From an uncultured Longilinea sp. (lineage in GTDB: Bacteria; Chloroflexota; Anaerolineae; Anaerolineales; Anaerolineaceae), in assembly GCA_937863945.1 (NCBI GenBank), contig CALMIB010000303.1, positions 1 to 6,506 on the forward strand: a stretch of DNA of 6,506 bases. The letters run 5' to 3'. How positions within the stretch are numbered: the first letter of the stretch is position 1; each line of letters opens with the position of its first letter. Shown in pieces: positions 1-6,207 of this stretch. Both the position numbers and the translations under genes were made by a program. Under the pieces are notes generated by a model. That model saw only the letters and a program-made list of their open reading frames with translations, had not been told where the DNA came from and searched no databases.

Positions 1-58
1 CGCCAATGCTTTTCCCTACTTCTCCATATTGAGAACTGCTGTGTTTCAGGCGGTCAAC
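1..58. other. Unassigned left edge, no gene seen
   Basis: This is A+T-richer sequence upstream of the rho promoter. One plus-strand frame stays open from base 2 to a TAA at 185-187, but it has no visible start, no recognisable family motif, and it runs through the promoter and leader, so I do not call it a gene. I see no tRNA, terminator hairpin or mobile-element end here. The upstream gene, if any, lies outside the window. Confidence 0.4.
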
Positions 59-87
59 TTGCATGACATTTTCCGCCATGTTATAAT
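59..87 (+). promoter_or_regulatory. Predicted housekeeping promoter of rho
   Basis: A TATAAT hexamer at 82-87 matches the -10 consensus in all six positions. It is preceded by TG at 79-80 with one base between, giving an extended -10 (TGnTATAAT). A weak -35 element, TTGCAT at 59-64, sits 17 bases upstream. An extended -10 usually compensates for a weak -35. Transcription would start near 94-95, exactly where the first leader hairpin begins, leaving a leader of about 180 nt before rho. A second possible extended -10 (TGATAAAAT, 236-244) could give a short transcript that skips the leader, but it has no fitting -35. Confidence 0.65.
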
Positions 88-94
88 CTCTTTA

Positions 95-130
95 CGGAGA
101 TTTACCAGATGTCTGAATCTGCTTTCTCCG
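95..130 (+). promoter_or_regulatory. Leader hairpin covering the leader-peptide ribosome site
   Basis: CGGAGA (95-100) pairs perfectly with TCTCCG (125-130). Inside it, CAGAT (106-110) pairs with ATCTG (117-121), leaving a 5x3 internal loop and a 6-nt apical loop. The left arm contains the GGAGA Shine-Dalgarno site of the small ORF at 109-141, so folding would hide that site and the ATG. A competing hairpin, 128-134 with 143-149 (six of seven pairs, one C-A mismatch), shares bases 128-130, so the two cannot form together. Pairing was read by eye; no folding energy was calculated. The hairpin also starts at the predicted transcript 5' end, where it could simply stabilise the mRNA. Confidence 0.4.
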
Positions 131-141
131 CCGGACTTTGA
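109..141 (+). CDS. Possible rho leader peptide, 10 residues
   Basis: A tiny ORF starts with ATG at 109 and ends with TGA at 139-141, encoding MSESAFSAGL. It is preceded by GGAGA (96-100) with an 8-nt spacer, a better ribosome site than that of rho itself. It lies just downstream of the predicted transcription start. I recognise no family, and the residues show no run of a single amino acid as in amino-acid attenuators. The E. coli rho leader also has a short ORF (rhoL), so a regulatory role in translation-dependent attenuation is plausible. Against it: short ORFs arise by chance, and expression is not shown. A ribosome at its stop would cover roughly to base 154, directly before the G-free tract at 155-183. 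Confidence 0.35.
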   Translation: MSESAFSAGL

Positions 142-154
142 ACCGACGGGAAAG

Positions 155-183
155 CCAACCACACTTCTTTTTACCCAAACCAT
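155..183 (+). promoter_or_regulatory. C-rich, G-free rut-like tract in rho leader
   Basis: These 29 bases contain 12 C and no G, with several CC and TC dinucleotides, and are unlikely to fold. Rho is known to load on unstructured C-rich, G-poor RNA through YC dimers, and E. coli rho is autoregulated by Rho-dependent termination in its leader. The tract begins 13 nt after the stop codon of the possible leader peptide and ends about 90 nt before the rho start. I infer a Rho-loading site for feedback control. The tract is shorter than a typical full rut site, which usually spans 60-80 nt, so the call is tentative. Confidence 0.4.
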
Positions 184-204
184 GTAATTGCATATATGCC
201 CAAG

Positions 205-224
205 CCAGCTTGAAAAAGAGCTGG
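205..224 (+). promoter_or_regulatory. Small hairpin in the rho leader
   Basis: CCAGCT (205-210) and AGCTGG (219-224) form a perfect 6-bp stem with an 8-nt A-rich loop. No T-run follows, so it is not an intrinsic terminator. It lies 22 nt downstream of the rut-like tract, where it could act as a pause site for RNA polymerase, or it may be incidental. A 10-bp palindrome, GCATATATGC (190-199), sits just before it and has no assigned role. Confidence 0.25.
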
Positions 225-274
225 AATATTGCTTGTGATAAAATTACCCTTTCTATTCACGGATGAATGCTTCC

Positions 275-1549
275 ATGAAAATACTTGAGCTTGAGAACAA
301 TTCGCTGGCTTCCCTGCGTCAAATGGCCAAAGATTTGAACGTTGCCGACGCACATCGCCTGAAAAAAGAAAACCTGATCATCCGCATCCGCCAGTCTGAG
401 GCTGAGCGGGAGGGGCTCGAAGTGCGCGGCGGGATTCTCGAAATCATGCCGGAGGGCATCGGTTTTCTGCGCACTAATTACCGTATCGGCCCGGAGGACG
501 TGTACGTCTCGCAGGCCCAATTGCGCCGCTATGAATTGCGCAATGGCGATATGGTCATCGGCGCCGTGCGGCCGCCGCGCGAATCGGAGCGCCACTACGG
601 CTTGCTCAAAGTGGAGTCCATCAACGGCGAAAACCCGGAAAATCTGCAACGCCGCCCGGTTTTCGAAAACCTGACCCCGGTATTCCCGGATCAACGCTTT
701 GATCTCGAAACCGACCGTGGAACTCTCTCCACCCGGTTGATCAATTTGATTGCCCCGATTGGCCGCGGCCAGCGCGGGATGATCGTTTCGCCGCCCAAGG
801 CCGGCAAAACCACCATTCTCAAGCAGCTTGCCAATGCCATTTCGACCAAACACCCCGATGTACACCTGATTATGGCGCTCATCGGCGAGCGCCCCGAAGA
901 AGTGACCGACATGGACCGCTCGGTGGACGCCGAGGTGGTGGCCTCGACCTTCGATGAACCGGTCACCTCGCACGTGCGCACCGCCGAAATTACGCTGGAG
1001 CGCGCCAAGCGCCTGGTGGAAACCGGCCGCGACGTGGTGATCTTGATGGATTCACTCACCCGCCTGGCGCGCGCCTATAACCTGGTGGTCAACCCCTCCG
1101 GGCGCACGCTCTCCGGCGGCATGGATCCCTCGGCGCTGTACCCGCCCAAGCGCTTCTTCGGGGCCGCCCGCAACATCGAAGAAGGCGGCTCGCTGACCAT
1201 CATCGCCACCGCGCTGGTGGACACGGGTTCGCGCCTGGATGACGTGGTTTACGAAGAATTCAAAGGCACCGGCAACATGGAACTGCACCTGTCGCGCAAG
1301 CTGCAGGAACGCCGCACCTTCCCGGCCATCGATCTCGAACGATCATCGACCCGCCGCGAGGAATTGCTGCTCGGCCCGGATGTGCTGGCGCGCGTGTGGT
1401 TGATGCGCCGCATGTACCTGCAAATGATCGCCCCTGCCCCGCAGGGCGCCGGTATGGATACCGCCGTGGCAACCGAAGCGATCTTGCAGCGCATGTCAAA
1501 AAGCAGAAACAACCAGGAATTCCTGGAAACACTTACGGAGGATATGTGA
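275..1549 (+). CDS. rho: Transcription termination factor Rho
   Basis: Hexameric RNA-dependent ATPase and 5'-3' RNA translocase that ends transcription of untranslated RNA in the cytoplasm. From ATG 275 the protein has 424 residues (E. coli 419). The N-terminal helical domain is followed by the OSB-fold RNA-binding domain with GIGFLR at 61-66 and VYVSQAQLRRYELRNGD. The ATPase core shows Walker A PPKAGKTT (173-180), GERPEEVTD with the catalytic Glu205, Walker B with Asp259, the Q-loop region GSLTIIATALVDTGS and the arginine finger Arg360. These sit at a constant offset of six from E. coli K181/K184, E211, D265 and R366, so the enzyme should be active. No insertion domain is present. The start is uncertain: ATG 263 is in frame and adds MNAS, but only ATG 275 has a weak Shine-Dalgarno (GGATGA, 261-266), and MKILELENNSL fits the family N terminus. 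It is probably autoregulated through its leader and is translationally coupled to the next gene. Confidence 0.98.
   Translation: MKILELENNSLASLRQMAKDLNVADAHRLKKENLIIRIRQSEAEREGLEVRGGILEIMPEGIGFLRTNYRIGPEDVYVSQAQLRRYELRNGDMVIGAVRPPRESERHYGLLKVESINGENPENLQRRPVFENLTPVFPDQRFDLETDRGTLSTRLINLIAPIGRGQRGMIVSPPKAGKTTILKQLANAISTKHPDVHLIMALIGERPEEVTDMDRSVDAEVVASTFDEPVTSHVRTAEITLERAKRLVETGRDVVILMDSLTRLARAYNLVVNPSGRTLSGGMDPSALYPPKRFFGAARNIEEGGSLTIIATALVDTGSRLDDVVYEEFKGTGNMELHLSRKLQERRTFPAIDLERSSTRREELLLGPDVLARVWLMRRMYLQMIAPAPQGAGMDTAVATEAILQRMSKSRNNQEFLETLTEDM
1537..1542 (+). promoter_or_regulatory. Ribosome site of the LysM/M23 gene inside rho
   Basis: GGAGGA lies within the last rho codons. It is only 3 nt before GTG 1546 but 9 nt before TTG 1552, which is in the same frame. 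Spacing favours TTG; the GTGA overlap with the rho stop favours GTG. The difference is two residues. Either way, ribosomes finishing rho would be placed to restart on the downstream gene. Confidence 0.65.
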
Positions 1550-2643
1550 GCTTGAAGCAAGCAAAACCCCAATCCGGGGGCCCAGATGCAACCAGGCGTT
1601 CTTTACTGGTAGATGTCTGGCTCCCGGTCATTTCCTGGGGGATCGCAGCATTAATGGTGGCTTTTGGCGTAATTCTGCTGCTGCAATTTACCGGCACGCC
1701 GGCTTCGGCAGCCCCATCGGCAGAAAAATTCATCCCCGAACAAAGCTCCACGACGGCTGCGCTGCCCGAACTTCCGGCCGCTGCGCCGGTTGAGTCGCTC
1801 GCGCGTCTTTCCAGCCTCAACACCATCATTTCCAGCGACGACCGCCAGGCGGCCGAGGAATACACCATCGAGGCCGGCGATTCGATCTTCGGCATCTCAA
1901 AGTATTATGGCGTTGAACCAGAAACCATTTTGTGGGCCAACTACAACGTGCTCAACGACAATCCCGATCTGATCTCGATCGGGCAAACGCTGATCATTCC
2001 GCCAACCGACGGCATTTACACCCAGGTCAAGGAAGGCGATACCGTCGATACCCTGGCAGCGGAATACAAATCCACCCCCGATCAGATCCTGTTCTTCCCG
2101 GGGAACCGCCTGGACGTGACCAACCCGCAGCTTGAGCCCGGCTCTTACGTCATGATCCCCGGCGGAAGCCGTGAATGGCAGCGCACCTGGCTGGTGCCAA
2201 CCTTCTGGCGGCCCTCCTCTGGCGCGAACAAGTCCATTTCCGACCAATGCGAAATCCCGGCCGGCGGCGTGTACGGCTCCGGCGCGTTCGTCTGGCCGGC
2301 GGATAACCATTCCGTCTCCGGTAACGATTTCTGGGACGGACACCTGGGCATCGACATCGCAGCCGGATCCGGCGCGCCGATTTACGCTGCCGACGGCGGC
2401 GTGGTGGTGTACGCCGGCTGGATCAACGGCGGCTATGGCAACATGATCATGATCGATCACGGCAACGGCTATCACACGGTTTACGGTCACCTCAGTTCGG
2501 TCAACGTGCGCTGCGGACAGAGCGTTTACGGCGGCAACGTGATTGGGTACGCCGGTTCCACCGGCAACTCGACCGGACCGCACCTGCACTTTGAAATCCG
2601 CTACTTCGGCGCGTTTATCAACCCGTGGTACGTGCTGCCGTAA
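1546..2643 (+). CDS. LysM-LysM-M23 cell-wall endopeptidase, exported
   Basis: Predicted zinc peptidase that cuts peptidoglycan cross-links or stem peptides outside the membrane, 365 residues from GTG 1546. A basic N terminus (TRRS) precedes one hydrophobic segment at about 26-48. It may be a membrane anchor, or a signal peptide with an ASA-type cleavage site at 53-55. Two LysM domains for glycan binding follow (about 106-152 and 158-205; the second is more divergent), then an M23 domain at about 247-363. The M23 metal and catalytic residues are all present: HLGID (His266, Asp270), YGHLS (His315) and HLHFE (His346, His348). This argues for an active enzyme rather than a degenerate EnvC/NlpD-type activator. 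Cys235 and Cys323 could form a disulfide. The gene overlaps the rho stop by 4 nt (GTGA) and has no promoter of its own visible, so it should be expressed with rho. The exact bond cleaved cannot be read from the sequence. Confidence 0.93.
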   Translation: MSLKQAKPQSGGPDATRRSLLVDVWLPVISWGIAALMVAFGVILLLQFTGTPASAAPSAEKFIPEQSSTTAALPELPAAAPVESLARLSSLNTIISSDDRQAAEEYTIEAGDSIFGISKYYGVEPETILWANYNVLNDNPDLISIGQTLIIPPTDGIYTQVKEGDTVDTLAAEYKSTPDQILFFPGNRLDVTNPQLEPGSYVMIPGGSREWQRTWLVPTFWRPSSGANKSISDQCEIPAGGVYGSGAFVWPADNHSVSGNDFWDGHLGIDIAAGSGAPIYAADGGVVVYAGWINGGYGNMIMIDHGNGYHTVYGHLSSVNVRCGQSVYGGNVIGYAGSTGNSTGPHLHFEIRYFGAFINPWYVLP

Positions 2644-2664
2644 CTCCAACACCGTTGAAAAACG

Positions 2665-2699
2665 AAACCGGCGCGTCTTGAGGATGCGCCGGTTTTTTT
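2665..2699 (+). terminator. Intrinsic terminator of the rho-M23 operon, partly bidirectional
   Basis: Arms 2665-2677 and 2683-2695 form a 13-bp stem with one G-T wobble and a 5-nt loop, with an uninterrupted 10-bp base (AAACCGGCGC). Seven T follow on the plus strand at 2693-2699. On the minus strand the same stem is followed by CGTTTTT, a weaker T-tract, so it may also end priA transcription, whose stop lies at 2710-2712. It sits in the 66-nt gap between convergent genes. Confidence 0.93.
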
Positions 2700-2709
2700 G
2701 TTCCCAAAT

Positions 2710-5235
2710 TTAGAGCAAGTTGACCGGATCCACCGCCGCGCGCCACTCGCCCAGGTTCTTTCCGTGCAACAGGCGAGCCGGATCGGGACCGCGCAGTAGA
2801 ATCTGCCAGCGGTACAAGCCGTTCTGGCGCGCAAAGAAACAGGGCGCAGGGCCGATCAGATCGGTGGAACCCAACCCCTCCTGCTCGATCCACCAGCGCA
2901 AGCGCTCGGCCATTTGCCGGGCTTCTTCTGCGACCCGGGCGTCGTCGCGGCCGCGCAGTTCCAGCCGCACCAGCCGCGAAAACGGCGGATAGTTGATTTT
3001 TCGGCGCGCTTCCAGCTCCTGGCGCAAAAAACCGTGATAATCGTGCCGGGCCGCGAACTGGATGGCCTTGCTTTCGGGTTGGTAGGTTTGCAAAATCACC
3101 TGTCCACCCAGCGGGCTGCGCCCGGCGCGGCCGGCGACCTGGGTCAATAATTGAAACACGCGTTCCGGCGCGCGGTAATCCGGCATATTCAGCCCCACAT
3201 CCGCCAGCACCACGCCCACCAGCGTCACCAGCGGCAAATCCAGGCCTTTCGCCAGCATCTGCGTGCCGATCAGGATATCCGCCTGGTGGCGGCTGAAATG
3301 CGAAAGCAGGATTTCATGCGAGCCCTTCTGGCGGGTGCTTTCCGCGTCCCAGCGCAGCGTACGCGCGCCGGGAAAGGCTGCCTGCGCCTCGCTTTCCACC
3401 CGCTCGGTGCCGGTGCCGAACTGTCGAATGGAGCTGCTGCCACAAGCCGGGCAGTGTTTGGGCATCTGGCGGCGGTAATTGCAGGTATGGCACTGCAAAT
3501 CCTCGCTGTCGCTGTGAAAGGTCAGGGGCAGGTCGCAGCGCGGGCAGCGCAGCGCGGCGCCGCATTCGCGGCAGAACACATAGGTGGCGGAGCCGCGCCG
3601 GTTGAGAAACAGGATCGCCTGCTGGCCGGCTTCCAATACGCGTGCAAGCGATTCGCGCAGAACACCGCTGAAGATGGAGCGGTTGCCGGCTTTCAACTCC
3701 TGGCGCATGTCCACCACATTCACCGGCGGCAGCGGTAGGAAGGCCGCCTCGCTTTCCCCCTTGAACTCAGGCAACGCCGCGCCGGTCCCGGATGAGCGGG
3801 CCGCCAGCACCTGCCGGTGGGCCAGGATACGGTCGGGCAGCTCCAGCAGGTGCCAGCGCTCCCGTTCCGCGCGGTGATACAGGCCGATATCCGGCGTTGC
3901 CGAACCGAGCAATGCCACGCTGCGGGTGATGCGCGCATATTCCAGCGCCGCCTGCACGGCATGATAGACGGGCGTAAAATCGTCCTGGTAATAGGAATCA
4001 TCGTGACATTCATCGACGATGATCAACCCCAGGCGCGGCAGCGGCGTGAACAACGCGCTGCGCGGCCCGACGATCACGTTCAGCCGGCCCATGCGCGCCC
4101 GCCGCCAGGTATCAAAGCGTTCGCCGGGCGAGAGCTTCGAATGCACCAGTCCAACCTGACCGGGAAATCGACCCAGGAAGCGTCGGACGGTTTGCGGGGT
4201 CAACGAGATTTCCGGGACGAGGATCACCACCTGCCGGCCCTGGCGCAAGGCCTCAGCAGCAGCCTGCAGGTAAATTTCGGTTTTGCCAGACCCGGTGACG
4301 CCATGCAGCAGATAAGGCACTGGCGCTTTTGCCGCAGCCGGTCGGCGCAGCCCATCGATCACCTGTGCCAGCACCGCCTGCTGCCCGCCGGTCAATTCGG
4401 GGGCCAGATAGGCTGCCGGCGAAATTTGTGCCAGCGGGTCGCGCCAGATCTCGGTCTCGCCCAGTGCAATCAGGTCCTTTTCGGCCAGGAGTTGCAAATC
4501 GGCCAGTGTTGCCCCGCTGGCCGCCGTCACCCAGGCGACCTCCACGGGCAGCGTTTCGCCCTGCAAAAACTGCAGCGCGCGCCTGCGACGCTCCAACGCT
4601 GGGCTGCCCGCTTTGCCAATATTGTCGATCCGGTCGGCCAGGGTCTCCGGGGTAGCGATCAACCAGGCCGTGCGTGCTTTTTTAGGCTGTACCGATGGGG
4701 GCAGCAGCACCGGCCGGGTGGTCAGCACGCCCCTGTGAACCAGGGGCTCGGCCGCTTCACGCCAGCGCACTTTCGGCAGGGCCGCGTCCACCTGCCGGCC
4801 GCGCAGCCGGCCGCGCTGCCGCAGCAGCGCGACCAGGCGATTTTGCAGCGGGGTGAAGGTTTCATTGGATGAGAGCTTTTCTTCATTCAATCCATATTCG
4901 GTGTCACTGTGCTGGCTTAATCCCGGGGGCAGCATGGCGTCGATGCAGGCTGCCAGTGGCGAGAGCGTTTCCCCGGACATCCAGCGCGCCAGCTCCATCT
5001 GCGCGGCGGTCAGGGCAGGCTGCGGGTCCACCAGGGCCTGCACCGGGCGCGTCTCAGGCACCGCGCTTTCCGCTGTCAACTGCAGCACCAATCCCTGCAC
5101 GGTTTGCCGGCCAAATGGCACGATCACCAGGCAGCCGGGCAAAACCGTCCCTTCCATTTCTTCGGGCAGATGATAGTCAAAAACCCCCGGCCCGCTCAAC
5201 GGGACGTTGACGGCAACCTGGACGAAGGTGGTCAA
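2710..5235 (-). CDS. priA: Primosomal protein N', PriA replication-restart helicase
   Basis: A 3'-5' superfamily 2 DNA helicase that recognises stalled forks and reloads the replisome, 841 residues (E. coli 732). The N-terminal fork-binding domain begins VQVAVNVPLSGPGVFDYHLP and includes VPFGRQTVQGLVL. Walker A is GVTGSGKT (312-319), motif II is DECH (408-411) and motif III is GSATP. The zinc region keeps all eight cysteines as four pairs: 555/558, 564/567, 582/585, 595/598. Motif V is GTQMLAKGLDLP, motif VI QVAGRAGR (699-706), and the C-terminal domain ends RWQILLRG...VDPVNLL. All parts are intact. Two oddities: motif II reads DECH where the family usually has DEEH, and the usual YHARD that follows is YHAVQ. 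The start is TTG at 5235-5233, overlapping the upstream TGA as TTGA, with AAGGA 6 nt before it. This implies coupling to the MEMO-family gene. Confidence 0.97.
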   Translation of the reverse strand: MTTFVQVAVNVPLSGPGVFDYHLPEEMEGTVLPGCLVIVPFGRQTVQGLVLQLTAESAVPETRPVQALVDPQPALTAAQMELARWMSGETLSPLAACIDAMLPPGLSQHSDTEYGLNEEKLSSNETFTPLQNRLVALLRQRGRLRGRQVDAALPKVRWREAAEPLVHRGVLTTRPVLLPPSVQPKKARTAWLIATPETLADRIDNIGKAGSPALERRRRALQFLQGETLPVEVAWVTAASGATLADLQLLAEKDLIALGETEIWRDPLAQISPAAYLAPELTGGQQAVLAQVIDGLRRPAAAKAPVPYLLHGVTGSGKTEIYLQAAAEALRQGRQVVILVPEISLTPQTVRRFLGRFPGQVGLVHSKLSPGERFDTWRRARMGRLNVIVGPRSALFTPLPRLGLIIVDECHDDSYYQDDFTPVYHAVQAALEYARITRSVALLGSATPDIGLYHRAERERWHLLELPDRILAHRQVLAARSSGTGAALPEFKGESEAAFLPLPPVNVVDMRQELKAGNRSIFSGVLRESLARVLEAGQQAILFLNRRGSATYVFCRECGAALRCPRCDLPLTFHSDSEDLQCHTCNYRRQMPKHCPACGSSSIRQFGTGTERVESEAQAAFPGARTLRWDAESTRQKGSHEILLSHFSRHQADILIGTQMLAKGLDLPLVTLVGVVLADVGLNMPDYRAPERVFQLLTQVAGRAGRSPLGGQVILQTYQPESKAIQFAARHDYHGFLRQELEARRKINYPPFSRLVRLELRGRDDARVAEEARQMAERLRWWIEQEGLGSTDLIGPAPCFFARQNGLYRWQILLRGPDPARLLHGKNLGEWRAAVDPVNLL

Positions 5236-6080
5236 TGGCTGTCCTTCTTCAAAATCGCGGCCGCGCCGTACCCGACCACCTGGCTGGCATCGCCGGTTTC
5301 ATCCGCCGAGGTGCTGTGGTGCAGCACCCGGACCGCGTTGCCGCCCAGGGCGCGCGCCGCCCACAGCACCGCCGCCACCGCGGGAAACCCGCAGGCAAAG
5401 CCAGCGCCGCTTTCCTCGGCCCGAAAAACGCCCTCGGGCGAGAAATCCGCGATCTGCTGCAGCATGGTTTTATCCAGTTGTTCGGCGATCTCCTGCGGAT
5501 AAAAATGCGACAAATCGGTGCTGGCCACCAGCAGTGCGCGCTTGCCGGCCAGCACGCGCCCCAACGCCTCGCCCAGCGCGCGCGCCGCGGCTTTGCTCTG
5601 GCTGCGCACCATCACCGGCAGCAATTGAAATTCGTCCGCCAGCGCCCGTTGCAGGAAGGGCAGCTCAATTTCCAACGAGTGTTCCGAATCGTTCACAATG
5701 CGAGCCAATTTCACGGGAGAAACCTGTTGCAGGGCTTCGTCCAATGCCTCAACGGCCGCGGAATCCACCCACACCGGCCCCAACGGCGTGCTGTAGGCCT
5801 TGTGGCCCGTGGTCAGCAAGTCGCCGGGGAAATACCCGTGCAGCGGGCAGATCACCGCCACCAAGTCATAATGCTGTCCCTGCACCGCGCGGAAGGCATA
5901 CCCGGCCGTGCGCCCGGAATAACGATGCCCGGCATGCGGGCTGATCAGGCCGATCACCTCCCCTTCCAGGGAGGGCAGCACGGCCGCCTGCAGGTAGGCA
6001 TCCACCTGGCGGGCCAGCCGCGTGGGATCTGCGCTGTACCAGGTTCCTGCGATAGGTGAAGGCCGAATATCCGCGATCAT
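5232..6080 (-). CDS. amrB: MEMO-family protein (AmmeMemoRadiSam system protein B)
   Basis: Member of the MEMO family, which shares the fold of LigB-type extradiol dioxygenases. Its bacterial function is not established. The protein has 282 residues from ATG 6080, normal for the family. It opens with IRPSPIAGTWYSADP, then SPHAGHRYSG (His49), CPLHGYF (His81), the NDSEHSLEIELPFLQ block (130-144), STDLSHFYP (Asp189, His192), ACGFPAV (Cys230) and TGDASQVVGYGAAAIL at the C terminus. His49, His81, Asp189 and His192 fall at the same numbers as the metal-site residues I recall for human MEMO1, and Cys230 matches its Cys244, so a metal-binding site is probably kept. The second His of the usual GPxHH motif is Gly here. 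The frame is open further upstream to 6209, but the family N terminus and the AAAGGA site support 6080. The AMMECR1-like and radical-SAM partners often encoded nearby are not in this window. It shares an operon with priA. Confidence 0.93.
   Translation of the reverse strand: MIADIRPSPIAGTWYSADPTRLARQVDAYLQAAVLPSLEGEVIGLISPHAGHRYSGRTAGYAFRAVQGQHYDLVAVICPLHGYFPGDLLTTGHKAYSTPLGPVWVDSAAVEALDEALQQVSPVKLARIVNDSEHSLEIELPFLQRALADEFQLLPVMVRSQSKAAARALGEALGRVLAGKRALLVASTDLSHFYPQEIAEQLDKTMLQQIADFSPEGVFRAEESGAGFACGFPAVAAVLWAARALGGNAVRVLHHSTSADETGDASQVVGYGAAAILKKDSH
5242..5246 (-). promoter_or_regulatory. Ribosome site fixing the TTG start of priA
   Basis: On the minus strand AAGGA is followed by a 6-nt spacer and TTG at 5235. 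It lies within the last codons of the MEMO-family gene. The site and the conserved PriA N terminus together support the TTG start. Confidence 0.75.
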
Positions 6081-6091
6081 GATCTGCCAGG

Positions 6092-6097
6092 TCCTTT
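6092..6097 (-). promoter_or_regulatory. Ribosome site of the MEMO-family gene
   Basis: AAAGGA on the minus strand lies 11 nt before ATG 6080. The spacing is slightly long, but no other in-frame ATG or better site is near. The 8-base word CTGCCAGG occurs twice around it on the plus strand (6084-6091 and 6100-6107), probably by chance. Confidence 0.55.
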
Positions 6098-6156
6098 CTC
6101 TGCCAGGGGTCGAGCAGCTATGCGCATTATTATTGCGCTCTTTACCCGATGAATTA

Positions 6157-6185
6157 ACTATAACGCAAAAGCGCTTTCCAGTCAC
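6157..6185 (-). promoter_or_regulatory. Predicted promoter of the MEMO-priA operon
   Basis: On the minus strand, GTGACT (6185-6180, four of six matches to TTGACA) is followed after 17 bases by TATAGT (6162-6157, five of six matches to TATAAT). Transcription would start near 6150, giving a leader of about 70 nt. It lies between the terminator of the neighbouring M23 gene and the MEMO start, where a promoter is expected. Leader bases 6122-6126 and 6134-6138 (GCGCA/TGCGC) could pair as a short stem. Confidence 0.55.
6168..6177. promoter_or_regulatory. Palindrome in the promoter spacer, possible operator
   Basis: AAAGCGCTTT is a perfect 10-bp palindrome lying between the predicted -35 and -10 elements. 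Its central GCGC flanked by A/T runs resembles LacI-family operators, but symmetry does not extend beyond ten bases and no such regulator is encoded in the window. A protein bound here would block the promoter. A second inverted repeat (CTGGC/GCCAG, 6188-6200) lies just upstream of the -35. Confidence 0.25.
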
Positions 6186-6207
6186 GCTGGCTTTGCCAGT
6201 AATCCTC

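Noticed and set aside
2..187. Plus-strand frame open for 61 codons from the left edge to TAA at 185-187
   Set aside because: It runs through a perfect extended -10 promoter and the leader hairpins, has no recognisable protein motif, and a run of this length is not rare by chance. It could only be a gene end if the upstream sequence supports it.
236..244. Second extended -10 element (TGATAAAAT) close to the rho start
   Set aside because: No -35 at suitable spacing, and A/T-rich leaders produce such matches easily. It remains a weak possibility for a leaderless-type rho transcript.
257..973. Long minus-strand open frame of 238 codons opposite rho
   Set aside because: It is the antisense shadow of a certain gene in GC-rich DNA, with no family motif and an amino-acid mix typical of shadow frames.
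1396..1545. Upstream ATG 1396 as the start of the LysM/M23 gene
   Set aside because: It would add 50 residues of rho sequence read in another frame; the GGAGGA site at the rho end fixes the start at 1546 or 1552.
1897..2652. Minus-strand open frame of 251 codons opposite the LysM/M23 gene
   Set aside because: Shadow of a gene with clear domains; its start would lie inside the convergent gap without a ribosome site.
3817..4872. Plus-strand open frame of 351 codons opposite priA
   Set aside because: It lies wholly inside the well-supported priA gene, is rich in Gln, Arg and Ala, and shows no domain. Other plus-strand frames across 5207-6059 are rejected for the same reason against the MEMO gene.
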